DNA of 64,000 nucleotides, taken from contig JAAWDZ010000060.1 in assembly GCA_022794015.1 (NCBI GenBank), forward strand, positions 31,009-95,008, read 5' to 3'. This DNA comes from Eubacterium sp. Its GTDB lineage: Bacteria > Bacillota > Clostridia > Lachnospirales > Lachnospiraceae. The notes under the pieces were generated by a model. That model had not been told where the DNA came from. It saw nothing but the letters and a program-made list of their open reading frames with translations, and searched no databases. Positions within the stretch are counted from its first letter, which is position 1. Every line of letters starts with the position of its first letter. A program made the position numbers and the translations under genes. Below are positions 8,841 through 17,252 of this stretch, piece after piece.

Positions 8841-10589
8841 ATGATGAGATCATTATTTTCTGCTGTGACAGGACTTAAAACACATCAGACAAAAATGGAC
8901 GTAATTGGTAACAACGTATCAAACGTAAATACAGCAGCATTCAAATCTTCAAGGGTAGTTTTCAGCGATATTATGTATCAGACTACTTCCGCAGCATCTG
9001 CAGCAAATGGATTAACCGGCAAGGGCGGTGTCAATGCGAAGCAGATCGGGCTTGGTGTTACAACCGGTGCAACGAAGGTTACGATTACCTCTCCCGGTTC
9101 TGCCGAAACGACAGGAGATCCGTTCGACATCCGTCTGACGGATAAGGTATCTACGAATTTCTTTATTGTAAATAACGGTATGCAGAACGTATTTACAAGA
9201 GCGGGTTCGTTTTACATTGACGGAGCTGGTAACCTGGCCATGACTTCGACCGGTTATACGGTTATGGGCTGGCAGGTAGACCCGGCGACCGGGGATATCC
9301 GCAAGGATACCGTATCCGCATTGCGCGTGATGCAGGAGAAGAATCTTACATCCGCGCCGGAAGCAACATCAGCCGGAACGATAGGCGGCATTATAGACAA
9401 CAATGATGTCAATGTAACAAGCGATGAGGGTCACAAAATGAACTTAAGCTTCTTTGACAAATTGGGGTATCGGTATATTGCACAGTTTTCATTGAAACTG
9501 GTTGATGAAAAGACGGGAGATTATACCATAGAACTTACGGATATCCTGGATTCGGACAATAAATCCATTCTAACTGAATACTTAGAAGGCGGCGGAGATT
9601 TGGCGGCGGTATTCGGAAGGAATACAACAGCGAAGAAAACGTACCCGATTACGGATGACAAAATCAGTTATATGACAGACGGAGATTATAATCTGGGTTA
9701 TCAGGGAGAAGGTTATTATTACTCATATGCGACCTTTGATACGGCGGGAAATGCGATTACCGAGTACGTACAGGTAACAATGGATATTGCCAATAATACA
9801 TATACGGTTCCAAGTTATACCTATTACGCAGATGCACAAAGCGGTATCGATCAAACTGGAGGCATCACGACAAATGAGCAGACAGGTTCCGTTACGGAGC
9901 TGTTTGGAATTACACAGGCACAGCTGAACGCAAACGGCAGTGCGACCCCGCCGACAGGTTCTTTCAACACAACGACAGGCGCTTACGAATATACCGTACC
10001 TGCAGTAAACTACACGTTAAAAATCAATCCGGATAACGGAGAATTTTCCTATGTTGGTATGCAGGGTTCGGATCAGGTGACGTTAAATCTGGCAGACACC
10101 CTTGGCAATAAGTTTTTGGACATTGATATTGATTTTTCAACCTGTTTAAATTCAGATAACGGCGGAAAGAGTACAATTAGTGCGGAAGGAGGTTTTGAAA
10201 ACGGGACAATCGGCAAAGGAAAACCCCTCGGCGTAATGATTGGCATAAGCATAGACAATAACGGTAAGATTTTTGGCGCATACGACAACGGAAATACAAT
10301 CCTGCTTGGACAGATTGCCGTAGCACAGTTTGCAAATGCTTCCGGCCTTGAAAAAATAGGGGAAAACTGCTATAAGACGACATTAAACTCCGGCGATTTT
10401 GACGGAATCGGCGTGGAAGTCGGAGCAGATGGCAGCAGTATGACGTCCGGTGAGCTGGAAATGTCCAACGTTGATTTGTCAACAGAATTTACGCAAATGA
10501 TTATTACCCAGAGGGGATTCCAGTCAAATTCACGTATTATTACGGTATCTGACACACTTCTGGAAGAATTGATTAATTTGAAACGATAA
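8841..10589 (+). CDS. flgE: Flagellar hook protein FlgE
   Basis: FlgE polymerises into the hook, the universal joint between rod and filament. The N-terminal rod/hook signature reads MRSLFSAVTGLKTHQTKMDVIGNNVSNVNT and the C-terminal helix EFTQMIITQRGFQSNSRIIT pairs with it in the D0 domain. Between them is a large variable D1-D2 region (582 residues in total), longer than the roughly 400 residues of enteric FlgE. ATG 8841 follows CAGGAGGTC; a second ATG is at 8844. The gene ends the first block of the operon and a 346-base gap follows. Confidence 0.94.
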   Translation: MMRSLFSAVTGLKTHQTKMDVIGNNVSNVNTAAFKSSRVVFSDIMYQTTSAASAANGLTGKGGVNAKQIGLGVTTGATKVTITSPGSAETTGDPFDIRLTDKVSTNFFIVNNGMQNVFTRAGSFYIDGAGNLAMTSTGYTVMGWQVDPATGDIRKDTVSALRVMQEKNLTSAPEATSAGTIGGIIDNNDVNVTSDEGHKMNLSFFDKLGYRYIAQFSLKLVDEKTGDYTIELTDILDSDNKSILTEYLEGGGDLAAVFGRNTTAKKTYPITDDKISYMTDGDYNLGYQGEGYYYSYATFDTAGNAITEYVQVTMDIANNTYTVPSYTYYADAQSGIDQTGGITTNEQTGSVTELFGITQAQLNANGSATPPTGSFNTTTGAYEYTVPAVNYTLKINPDNGEFSYVGMQGSDQVTLNLADTLGNKFLDIDIDFSTCLNSDNGGKSTISAEGGFENGTIGKGKPLGVMIGISIDNNGKIFGAYDNGNTILLGQIAVAQFANASGLEKIGENCYKTTLNSGDFDGIGVEVGADGSSMTSGELEMSNVDLSTEFTQMIITQRGFQSNSRIITVSDTLLEELINLKR

Positions 10590-10666
10590 GCAATAAATAA
10601 AGTATAAGTGTTCCATTTTAACGCAAGTTGTATCATACACATTTTACGGATGAAAAAATGTAGTTC

Positions 10667-10811
10667 GTAACAGTTCAGACGGCCACTATCCTGCGAGGTG
10701 TTTTTATGCAGTATGCATAAAAATCCCCAGGGTAGTCAGCGCTAAATCGCCAAACAGGCAATTTAAGCGCATTGCGGAGCGCGTAACAGGGCGGCTTGCC
10801 TGAACTGTTGC
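10667..10811. repeat. Compound inverted-repeat element (three-hairpin, MITE- or REP-like)
   Basis: Outer arms AACAGTTCAG (10669-10678) and CTGAACTGTT (10800-10809) are exact inverse complements about 120 bases apart. Inside lie a perfect 10-bp hairpin TTTTTATGCA/TGCATAAAAA with a 3-base loop (10701-10723), and a second hairpin GCGCTAAATCGCC/GGCAATTTAAGCGC (10739-10770). The right arm can also pair locally as GTAACAG...CTGTTGC (10783-10811). It could be a non-autonomous repeat, a structured mRNA segment or a processing site; no function can be fixed from sequence alone. Confidence 0.7.
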
Positions 10812-10849
10812 GTTCTCCCGGCTGTTTTAAAAAAAATTCACACAGCTAG

Positions 10850-10878
10850 TAGACAAGTGTGTTAAAATTTAGTACACT
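10850..10878 (+). promoter_or_regulatory. Internal sigma-A promoter upstream of motA
   Basis: -35 TAGACA (10850-10855), 17-bp spacer, -10 TACACT (10873-10878). It lies 58 bases before the motA start and directly after the inverted-repeat element, which makes it a reasonable second start point for the motA-to-distal half of the operon. It does not look like a sigma-28 site. Confidence 0.5.
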
Positions 10879-10935
10879 AGTACTGATAGGTTTTTACCGG
10901 GATATGATAAAAATAAAATGGGTAGGTGAGAATGA

Positions 10936-11718
10936 GTGGATATAACATCTTTATTGGGCATTGTTCTTGGAATGGTAATGGTCATCTTCGGTATTCTGTC
11001 GAACAAGGCAAATCTGTTAGGATACATAGATCTGGCATCTGTCATCATTACGATTGGTGGATCCATATCGGGTGTTTTGGGTTCGAATAAGTTAAATGAT
11101 TTTATTGGCGGTTTTAAGAGCATGGCGCTTGTCTTCCGGGAAGATGCAATGGATCCGAGTGAAGTGATTGGCAATGTAATCAATCTGGCTAATGTGGCCA
11201 GGAAGGAAGGTCTTTTGGCGTTGGAAGAAGCGTCGAATGACATTGATGATCCGTTCTTGAAGAAGGGGATTATGTTGGTTGTAGACGGTACGGATCCGGA
11301 ATTGGTCCGCGGAATACTGGAAACAGAGCTGACATGTTTGGAGGAACGGCACAAGAAAGTAATTGGCTTCTGGGACAAATGGGCTGAGTTAGGACCTGCC
11401 TGGGGTATGATTGGTACGCTGATTGGTCTGGTAAACATGTTGAATAACATGGAAGATGCAGCGGCAATCGGGCCTGCTATGGCGGTTGCATTGCTGACGA
11501 CATTGTATGGTTCTCTGATCGCAAACTGGTTGTGTGCTCCTGTTGCAGCCAAGATGAAAATTAACAACGATTTGGAAATTATAGTAAAAGATGTTATGGT
11601 GGAAGGTCTTCTCTCTATCCAGGCGGGAGAAAATCCGCGTGTTATTGAAGAGAAACTGAAATCCTTCCTGTCACCGGCTATCAGAGACAGCGTTGGCACC
11701 AGCGGAGGTGAGGAATAG
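10936..11718 (+). CDS. motA: Flagellar stator protein MotA
   Basis: MotA forms the proton or sodium channel with MotB and pushes on FliG. The 260 residues show paired N-terminal membrane helices (LLGIVLGMVMVIFGIL and ASVIITIGGSISGVLG), a cytoplasmic loop, and the paired C-terminal helices including GPAWGMIGTLIGLVNML and AMAVALLTTLYGSLIAN, a strong MotA/PomA signature. The start is GTG 10936 behind GGTGAG. The stop overlaps the motB GTG start, so the two are translationally coupled at close to a fixed ratio. Confidence 0.96.
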   Translation: MDITSLLGIVLGMVMVIFGILSNKANLLGYIDLASVIITIGGSISGVLGSNKLNDFIGGFKSMALVFREDAMDPSEVIGNVINLANVARKEGLLALEEASNDIDDPFLKKGIMLVVDGTDPELVRGILETELTCLEERHKKVIGFWDKWAELGPAWGMIGTLIGLVNMLNNMEDAAAIGPAMAVALLTTLYGSLIANWLCAPVAAKMKINNDLEIIVKDVMVEGLLSIQAGENPRVIEEKLKSFLSPAIRDSVGTSGGEE

Positions 11719-12533
11719 TGGCTAAAAAGAAACAGGAAGAAGCGCCAAAAGGCTCACCGGCATGGATGGCTACTTTTAGTGACTTGATGAATCTGTTGTT
11801 GTGTTTCTTCGTGTTGCTCTTTTCCATGTCAACGGTTGATGCGGCGAAGTTCGATATGGTGGTTGCTTCCCTGCAGAGTACGTTCAGTGTATTGCCGGCC
11901 GGCGGATCTTCCGTTGGGGAGGGAGAACTGATTTCCTCAGGTATCAGCCAGCTAAAAGATTTCAGCATGTATTTTGAACAGCTTTCCTCTGATGAATCAC
12001 AGGAGGTACAACAGGAGAATCAGGAAGAGCAGAGTGCAAAAGAAACATACCAGCAGGAAGCGTTAAAAGAATCTGAGGAGATGGCAGAGGAGATTAGCAG
12101 TCAGGTGGAGACAAATGGCATTCAGAATCAGGTGGAAGTTGATTTTAATGCACAGTATGTACTGCTGACTTTAAACGGTGCGCTTTTGTTTGATTCGGGA
12201 CGTTCCGAGATACGGCAAGATGCGTATCCGCTGATTGATAAGATAGGCGCAATTTTAAGTAATTACAGCAGCAATATTATAGAAATAGAGGGGCATACGG
12301 ATAATGTGCCGATTTCAAACAGCAAATACGAGAGCAATGACGTGCTTTCTATGTACCGTGCACTCAGTGTGGCTGATTACATCAGGAGCATTACGAATCT
12401 GGATGCAAGTCTCTTAAAATCTTCGGGAAGAGGAGAGTATGTTCCGATTGCAGATAATGCAACACCGGAAGGGAGAGCCCGTAACCGAAGGGTGGAAGTC
12501 AAGATTTATAACTCCTATAGTTCAGACAATTAA
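11718..12533 (+). CDS. motB: Flagellar stator protein MotB
   Basis: MotB anchors the stator to peptidoglycan. The single N-terminal membrane helix contains the conserved ion-binding Asp in TFSDLMNLLLCFFVLLFS (about residues 19-36), followed by a plug and linker region, a Gln/Glu-rich coiled coil, and a C-terminal OmpA-like peptidoglycan-binding domain with IEGHTDNVPI near residue 193 and GRARNRRVEV near the end. Length is 271 residues. The GTG start shares a base with the motA stop. Confidence 0.96.
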   Translation: MAKKKQEEAPKGSPAWMATFSDLMNLLLCFFVLLFSMSTVDAAKFDMVVASLQSTFSVLPAGGSSVGEGELISSGISQLKDFSMYFEQLSSDESQEVQQENQEEQSAKETYQQEALKESEEMAEEISSQVETNGIQNQVEVDFNAQYVLLTLNGALLFDSGRSEIRQDAYPLIDKIGAILSNYSSNIIEIEGHTDNVPISNSKYESNDVLSMYRALSVADYIRSITNLDASLLKSSGRGEYVPIADNATPEGRARNRRVEVKIYNSYSSDN

Positions 12534-12555
12534 AGCGTAAGAAAGGAACAGGAAT

Positions 12556-13071
12556 ATGAAAAAGAATTTGATGACAGTTGTTGTCCTGGCATTGGTTTTG
12601 GTAAATCTGGTTTTGACAGCTGTTTTGACAATTACGATTCTGCCGGAAACCAAGAAGGCAAATGAACTGATTACACGGGTATGCTCTGCAATTGATTTGG
12701 AATTGAGAAGCGGTGCAGTGACAGCAGATACGATGCATGTCCCGCTTGATAAGGTTTCTACTTATGACATCGAAGAGATGACAATCAATCTGAAAGACAG
12801 CGGAGATGGAAAGAAGCATTATGCGACAGTTGCGGTGTCACTTTCTATGAATACGGAAAGCGACGGTTACAAGGAATATGGCGGAGAAAAACTGGCGGAA
12901 CGTTTGAGCCTTATTAAAAATCAGATTAACTCCATTATTTCCGGATATACATATGAAGAGTTTACATCAGATCAGCAGGCGGTGCAGAATGCGATTCTGA
13001 CAGGACTGCAGCAGTTATTTGATTCTGATTTTATTGTAAGCGTAGGATTTTCTACAGTTACTTCACAATAA
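12556..13071 (+). CDS. fliL: Flagellar basal body-associated protein FliL
   Basis: FliL is a single-pass membrane protein that surrounds or stabilises stator units. Of 171 residues, the first 30 form a signal-anchor helix (LMTVVVLALVLVNLVLTAVLT), and the rest is a periplasmic SPFH/stomatin-like FliL domain with the HYATVAVSLSMNTESDGY strand. It starts 22 bases after motB with AAGAAAGGAAC as ribosome binding site, and is followed by fliM as in the canonical order. Confidence 0.9.
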   Translation: MKKNLMTVVVLALVLVNLVLTAVLTITILPETKKANELITRVCSAIDLELRSGAVTADTMHVPLDKVSTYDIEEMTINLKDSGDGKKHYATVAVSLSMNTESDGYKEYGGEKLAERLSLIKNQINSIISGYTYEEFTSDQQAVQNAILTGLQQLFDSDFIVSVGFSTVTSQ

Positions 13072-13104
13072 TGAAAAAGCGTATTAGGCGGGTGGTGAGA
13101 TTTC

Positions 13105-14085
13105 ATGAGTGATGTGTTGTCCCAGAACGAGATTGACAGTTTGCTGAGGGCATTAAATGAAGGTGAGCTTGACGTAGAGGAGATGAAAGATACTCCGGAT
13201 AAGCCGGTGAAGAATTATGACTTTGCAAGGCCTTCTAAATTCTCAAAGGAGCATTTGAGAACACTCGAAATTATATTCGAGAATTATGGAAGGTTATTGT
13301 CTACGAATCTTCCGGTATATTTGAGAAAAAACGTTCAGGTAGAGGTGATGGATTCCGAAGCCGTTACTTATTCAGAGTTTTCCAATGCATTGATCAATCC
13401 GGTTTTGCTTGGGATTGTGGACATGGAACCGTTAAGCGGCAATATTATTATAGGCCTGGCTGCAAAATTGGGATATTCCGTAGTGGATCGAATGTTGGGC
13501 GGCGTAGGTGAGCCGTTGGAGAAAAACCGTGATTTCTCAGAAATAGAGCTTCTGATTTTAGAGCGGATTATGGTTGTGTGTGTGGAGCTGCTCAGCGAAC
13601 CGTGGCAGAATGTGGTTGCGATTCATCCACGGTTGGAGCGGATAGAAACGAATTCACAGTTTGCTCAGATTATTTCTCCAAACGAAATGATTGCAATTGT
13701 AACGATCAATATTCGGATCGGAGATGTAGAGGGCCTGATGAATATCTGCCTGCCATTTATTACTTTGGAACCTGTTATGGATAAGCTGAATACGAAGTTC
13801 TGGTATTCAAGCATTAAAAAGAGTGATGAAGCGGAATATACAGAGGCGATTCAGGGGTTGATTTCCAGAGCGCCAGTGCCAATCAAAGCATACCTGGGTA
13901 GAAGTACGGTTTCCGTAAATGAATTCACGAATCTTGAGGTTGGAGACGTTATCCGTTTGGATTCAAAGGTGGATAGGGAATTGGATATATATGTTGGTAA
14001 TATACGTAAATTTACTGCATTGCCGGGAGCGTCCGGTAACCAGTATGCAGTGAGGATCACATCAGTAATCGGAGAGGAGCAGTAA
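13105..14085 (+). CDS. fliM: Flagellar motor switch protein FliM
   Basis: FliM is the switch-complex protein that receives CheY-P. The N-terminal CheY-binding motif LSQNEIDSLLRAL is at residues 5-17. The middle CheC-like domain contains KNYDFARPSKFSKEHLRTLE and the loop MLGGVGEPLEKNRDFSEIE. The C-terminal SpoA/FliN-like domain reads VGDVIRLDSKVDRELDIYVG. The 326-residue length is typical. It lies just upstream of fliY, its C-ring partner. Confidence 0.97.
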   Translation: MSDVLSQNEIDSLLRALNEGELDVEEMKDTPDKPVKNYDFARPSKFSKEHLRTLEIIFENYGRLLSTNLPVYLRKNVQVEVMDSEAVTYSEFSNALINPVLLGIVDMEPLSGNIIIGLAAKLGYSVVDRMLGGVGEPLEKNRDFSEIELLILERIMVVCVELLSEPWQNVVAIHPRLERIETNSQFAQIISPNEMIAIVTINIRIGDVEGLMNICLPFITLEPVMDKLNTKFWYSSIKKSDEAEYTEAIQGLISRAPVPIKAYLGRSTVSVNEFTNLEVGDVIRLDSKVDRELDIYVGNIRKFTALPGASGNQYAVRITSVIGEEQ

Positions 14086-14089
14086 AACG

Positions 14090-15259
14090 ATGGATGGAAT
14101 GTTATCGCAGGAGGAAATAAATGCCCTGTTAAACGAAACAGGCGGTTCCGGTACCGCAGAACAACCGCTTTCTGATTCTGAAAAAGACGCAATCGGTGAA
14201 GTCGCCAATATTAGCATGGGAACAGCAGCAACAACACTGTTTTCGTTGGTGAACATGAAAGTGGATATTTCGACGCCGGTTGTATCTTCGGCTACCTGGG
14301 ATGATATTGTTGCAGCTTATGAAAGGCCCTGCGTATTTATTCGGATTGGGTATACGGTAGGGTTAGATGGAAGCAATGTACTGGTATTGAGAGAACATGA
14401 TGTAAAAGTGATCACCGATTTGATGATGGGAGGAGACGGAACCAATACATCGGAGCCGTTGGGCGAATTGCACTTAAGTGCCATTTGTGAAGCAATGAAC
14501 CAGATGATGGGTTCGGCAGCAACTTCTCTGTCATCTATGTTAAATAAAATGATTGATATCAGTCCGCCGGAGGCAGACGTGGTAGATGTAGCTGAGACCA
14601 TGGATGCGGCGGAAATTGACAACTTTCTGGCCGGAGAGTTTGTTATGATTTCATTCCGAATGGAAATCGGTGATTTGGTTAACAGCCAGATTATGCAATT
14701 GTATCCGTATTCTTTTGCAAGAGAGATGTGTTCAAGCATAACGAAGAATATGGAAAAGGATTCAGGTACGGCTACGAGCGGACAGGAACCTGTGAAAGCA
14801 GAAGAACCGCTGCCGCCTGTACAGCAAACCGTACAGCAGCCGGCGGCACAACAACAAATGGAGCAGCCTGTAATGCCGCAGCAGCCAATGATGGGGCAGC
14901 CAATGATGGGGCAGCCAATGATGGGAGGACAGCCAATGATGGGACAGCAGATAATGTCTCAACCGGCCAGCATACAGCCGGCACAATTTCAGACCTTTGC
15001 ACAGGGGATTAGTCCTGCATTACAGTCAGAGAATATTGACTTGATTATGGATGTGCCACTGGATGTGACCGTTGAATTGGGAAGAACAAGCAAATCTATT
15101 CAGGAGATACTGGATTTTACACCAGGGACAATTATTGAACTCAATAAAATTGCCGGGGAGCCGATTGATGTACTTGTGAATGGAAAGTATGTAGCAAAAG
15201 GGGAAGTAGTTGTAATTGAAGAGAATTTTGGTATTAGGATTACTGAAATCATAAAATAA
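14090..15259 (+). CDS. fliY: Flagellar motor switch phosphatase FliY
   Basis: FliY combines a CheC-like CheY-P phosphatase with a C-terminal FliN domain. It opens with a FliM-type CheY-P docking motif (MLSQEEINALLNE), then shows two phosphatase half-motifs of the D/S-xxx-E-xx-N type (DAIGEVAN near residue 33 and SAICEAMN near residue 127). A Pro/Gln/Met linker encoded by a 15-bp tandem repeat (about residues 240-290) leads to the SpoA domain (DVTVELGRTSKSIQEIL). 389 residues. It makes up the C-ring and shuts off signalling at the motor. Confidence 0.96.
   Translation: MDGMLSQEEINALLNETGGSGTAEQPLSDSEKDAIGEVANISMGTAATTLFSLVNMKVDISTPVVSSATWDDIVAAYERPCVFIRIGYTVGLDGSNVLVLREHDVKVITDLMMGGDGTNTSEPLGELHLSAICEAMNQMMGSAATSLSSMLNKMIDISPPEADVVDVAETMDAAEIDNFLAGEFVMISFRMEIGDLVNSQIMQLYPYSFAREMCSSITKNMEKDSGTATSGQEPVKAEEPLPPVQQTVQQPAAQQQMEQPVMPQQPMMGQPMMGQPMMGGQPMMGQQIMSQPASIQPAQFQTFAQGISPALQSENIDLIMDVPLDVTVELGRTSKSIQEILDFTPGTIIELNKIAGEPIDVLVNGKYVAKGEVVVIEENFGIRITEIIK
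14882..14944 (+). repeat. 15-bp in-frame minisatellite within fliY
   Basis: The unit CAGCCAATGATGGGG repeats three times back to back (14882-14926; the third copy ends in A) and a fourth copy follows after GGA (14930-14944). Each copy encodes Gln-Pro-Met-Met-Gly, so copy-number changes would alter linker length without shifting frame. Confidence 0.9.
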
Positions 15260-15280
15260 TCAGGATGGGAGATTAAAAAA

Positions 15281-15643
15281 ATGGCAAAAAATATTTTAGT
15301 TTGTGATGATGCAGCATTTATGCGAATGATGATTAAAGATATTTTAACAAAGAACGGTTACAATGTTGTCGGTGAAGCAGAGAATGGTTTAAAAGCGGTT
15401 GAGAAGTACAATGAAACGAAACCGGATTTGGTATTGATGGATATTACCATGCCGGAGATGGACGGTATACAGGCAGTGAAGAAAATCAAGGAAATGGATC
15501 CGAATGCAAAGATTGTCATGTGTTCCGCAATGGGCCAGCAGGCTATGGTTATTGAAGCAATCCAGTCGGGTGCCAAGGACTTTATTGTAAAGCCATTCCA
15601 GGCAGAACGTGTATTGGAAGCAGTGAAAAAAGTAGTGGGTTAA
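15281..15643 (+). CDS. cheY: Chemotaxis response regulator CheY
   Basis: A single-domain receiver of 120 residues that carries the chemotaxis signal to the motor. The acidic pocket is seen as LVCDDAAFMR, the phospho-acceptor Asp in LVLMDITMPEMDG near residue 54, the Ser/Thr switch position in MCSAMGQQ and the conserved Lys in FIVKPF. It lies between fliY and fliO as in Bacillus and Clostridium. Its cognate kinase CheA is not in the window. Confidence 0.96.
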   Translation: MAKNILVCDDAAFMRMMIKDILTKNGYNVVGEAENGLKAVEKYNETKPDLVLMDITMPEMDGIQAVKKIKEMDPNAKIVMCSAMGQQAMVIEAIQSGAKDFIVKPFQAERVLEAVKKVVG

Positions 15644-15644
15644 T

Positions 15645-16025
15645 ATGTATATGATAGCGGTGCGTGCTTCTTCTTTTGACAGCTTTATACAGCTGTTGGG
15701 TGTACTGTTGATTTTTATCTTTGTTCTTGGGCTTACCTATGTGACGACACGTTGGGTCGCGGGTTACCAGAAGGCACACAGCTTTAACAGGAATCTGAGA
15801 GTGATAGAAACATTAAGGCTTACAACAAATAAGTATATTCAGATCGTAGAAGCAGGGGATGAATATCTGGTGATAGCGCTTGGGAAAGATGAGGTGCGTC
15901 TGCTGACCAAACTGACAGAAGAACAGTTAAAAGAAATACCGTCTGAGAATCTGCCGGACGGCTTTACAAAAGAAAGTTTTTCAGAAATATTTGACAGAAT
16001 AAAAAAACATATACCGAAGAAGTAG
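15645..16025 (+). CDS. fliO: Flagellar biosynthesis protein FliO/FliZ
   Basis: FliO is a small membrane protein that helps assemble the FliP-FliQ-FliR export gate. The 126-residue product has one N-terminal membrane helix (FIQLLGVLLIFIFVLGLTYVTTRWVAGY) and the cytoplasmic FliO core (IRVIETLRL-type segment LRVIETLRLTTNKYIQIVEAG). It lacks the long N-terminal extracytoplasmic part of Bacillus FliZ. It begins 2 bases after cheY and is followed by fliP. Confidence 0.87.
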   Translation: MYMIAVRASSFDSFIQLLGVLLIFIFVLGLTYVTTRWVAGYQKAHSFNRNLRVIETLRLTTNKYIQIVEAGDEYLVIALGKDEVRLLTKLTEEQLKEIPSENLPDGFTKESFSEIFDRIKKHIPKK

Positions 16026-16038
16026 ACGGGAATAAATT

Positions 16039-16935
16039 ATGGATAAATTTAAGAAAGCGTATTGTAAGATATCTGTATTTTTTGCAGTGGCTGCAATGGT
16101 AATTTCCATTGTATTGCTCTGTTGGCAGAATGTCTATGCAACCGGAACAGAGAACAATCCGCCCTTGGATTATGACGAAGCAGTAAACGACATAGACGTG
16201 CCTTCGGTTGACGATATTGAGGATCCAGAAGATCAAAGGGGACAGGTTACAGGAAGCGCTACTTCTGACAGTACAAACGGAGTCACATTTAGTTATAACA
16301 ACGAAGAGGGGACGCTTTCCGGTTCCATCCGGATTTTACTGACACTGACTATTATTTCACTGTTGCCGTCCATATTAATTATGGTGACGTCCTTTACGCG
16401 GATTGTAGTAGTTTTGCATTTTTTGAGGGCTGCAGTCGGTACACAGTCGTCTCCACCCAATCAGGTACTGGTGGGACTGGCGTTGTTTCTGACATTTTTT
16501 ATTATGCAGCCGGTATTTGCCAATATCAATGAAAATGCAATCCAGCCTTTTGATGCAGGACAGATTACACAGGAAGAAGCAATTGAAATTGGAAGCGTGC
16601 CGCTGCGCGAATTTATGAACGGGCAGGCACAGACCAAGGATATTGATTTGTTTATCCAGATTTCAGGGGAAACCTATGACAGCTATGAGGAAGTTCCGTT
16701 TTCCATTTTAATTCCAAGCTTTATTATCAGTGAGCTCCGTACAGCTTTTATTATCGGGTTTCTGGTTTATATTCCATTCATTGTTATTGATATGGTGGTG
16801 GCTTCTGTACTTATGTCTATGGGTATGATGATGCTCCCGCCAACGACAATATCACTGCCGTTTAAAATTTTATTATTTGTTCTGGCAGATGGATGGAATC
16901 TGATAATTGGAGGTTTGGTAAGAACATTTTATTAG
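16039..16935 (+). CDS. fliP: Flagellar export gate protein FliP
   Basis: FliP is the main subunit of the FliPQR export channel. An N-terminal signal-type helix (residues about 10-32) precedes an acidic, Ser/Thr-rich segment of roughly 60 residues, and then the conserved FliP body with PSILIMVTSFTRIVVVLHFLR and PFKILLFVLADGWNLI. At 298 residues it is about 75 residues longer than Bacillus FliP because of this N-terminal region. It is followed by fliQ and fliR. Confidence 0.95.
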   Translation: MDKFKKAYCKISVFFAVAAMVISIVLLCWQNVYATGTENNPPLDYDEAVNDIDVPSVDDIEDPEDQRGQVTGSATSDSTNGVTFSYNNEEGTLSGSIRILLTLTIISLLPSILIMVTSFTRIVVVLHFLRAAVGTQSSPPNQVLVGLALFLTFFIMQPVFANINENAIQPFDAGQITQEEAIEIGSVPLREFMNGQAQTKDIDLFIQISGETYDSYEEVPFSILIPSFIISELRTAFIIGFLVYIPFIVIDMVVASVLMSMGMMMLPPTTISLPFKILLFVLADGWNLIIGGLVRTFY

Positions 16936-16971
16936 AAGCGTCCATGTGATACAGGATGGGAGGAAAGAGAA

Positions 16972-17244
16972 ATGATTACACAGGGAGATGTCATTGTAAT
17001 TGCAAAAGAAGCCATCTATTCTATTATTGTGGCGTCAGCTCCTTTGCTGCTGATTTCCTTGGTGATAGGGCTTGTTATCAGTATTTTCCAGACTGTAACA
17101 TCTATTCAGGAACAGACACTTACATTTGTACCGAAGATACTGGCAGTATTCTGTGGGATTATGCTGCTTGGTTCCTGGATGTTAGATATTCTGTCTAATT
17201 ATATGGTACGTCTCTGGACTGATTTTAGTGTATATTTAAGCTAG
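16972..17244 (+). CDS. fliQ: Flagellar export gate protein FliQ
   Basis: A small two-helix membrane protein of 90 residues that packs around FliP in the export gate. The family signature SIFQTVTSIQEQTLTFVPKI is present between the helices. ATG 16972 follows GGGAGGAAAG. The overlapping ORF at 16956 in another frame is a shadow. Confidence 0.95.
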   Translation: MITQGDVIVIAKEAIYSIIVASAPLLLISLVIGLVISIFQTVTSIQEQTLTFVPKILAVFCGIMLLGSWMLDILSNYMVRLWTDFSVYLS

Positions 17245-17252
17245 GTTAAATT

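Larger units (their letters stand above)
10590..10935. other. 346-bp intergenic region between flgE and motA: structured element, no gene
   Basis: No FlbD-like ORF is visible here although flbD commonly follows flgE in Firmicutes. Visible instead are nested inverted repeats (about 10667-10811) and a promoter near 10850-10878, each listed separately. The ends of the gap (10590-10660 and 10879-10930) are A/T-rich with nothing recognised except the motA ribosome binding site. Confidence 0.8.

Noticed and set aside
14882-14944. Tandem repeats considered as a CRISPR array
   Set aside because: The units are 15 bp with no spacers and lie inside a coding frame.
14728-15012. ORFs in other frames across the fliY tandem repeat
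   Set aside because: They are simple-sequence shadows of the QPMMG linker.
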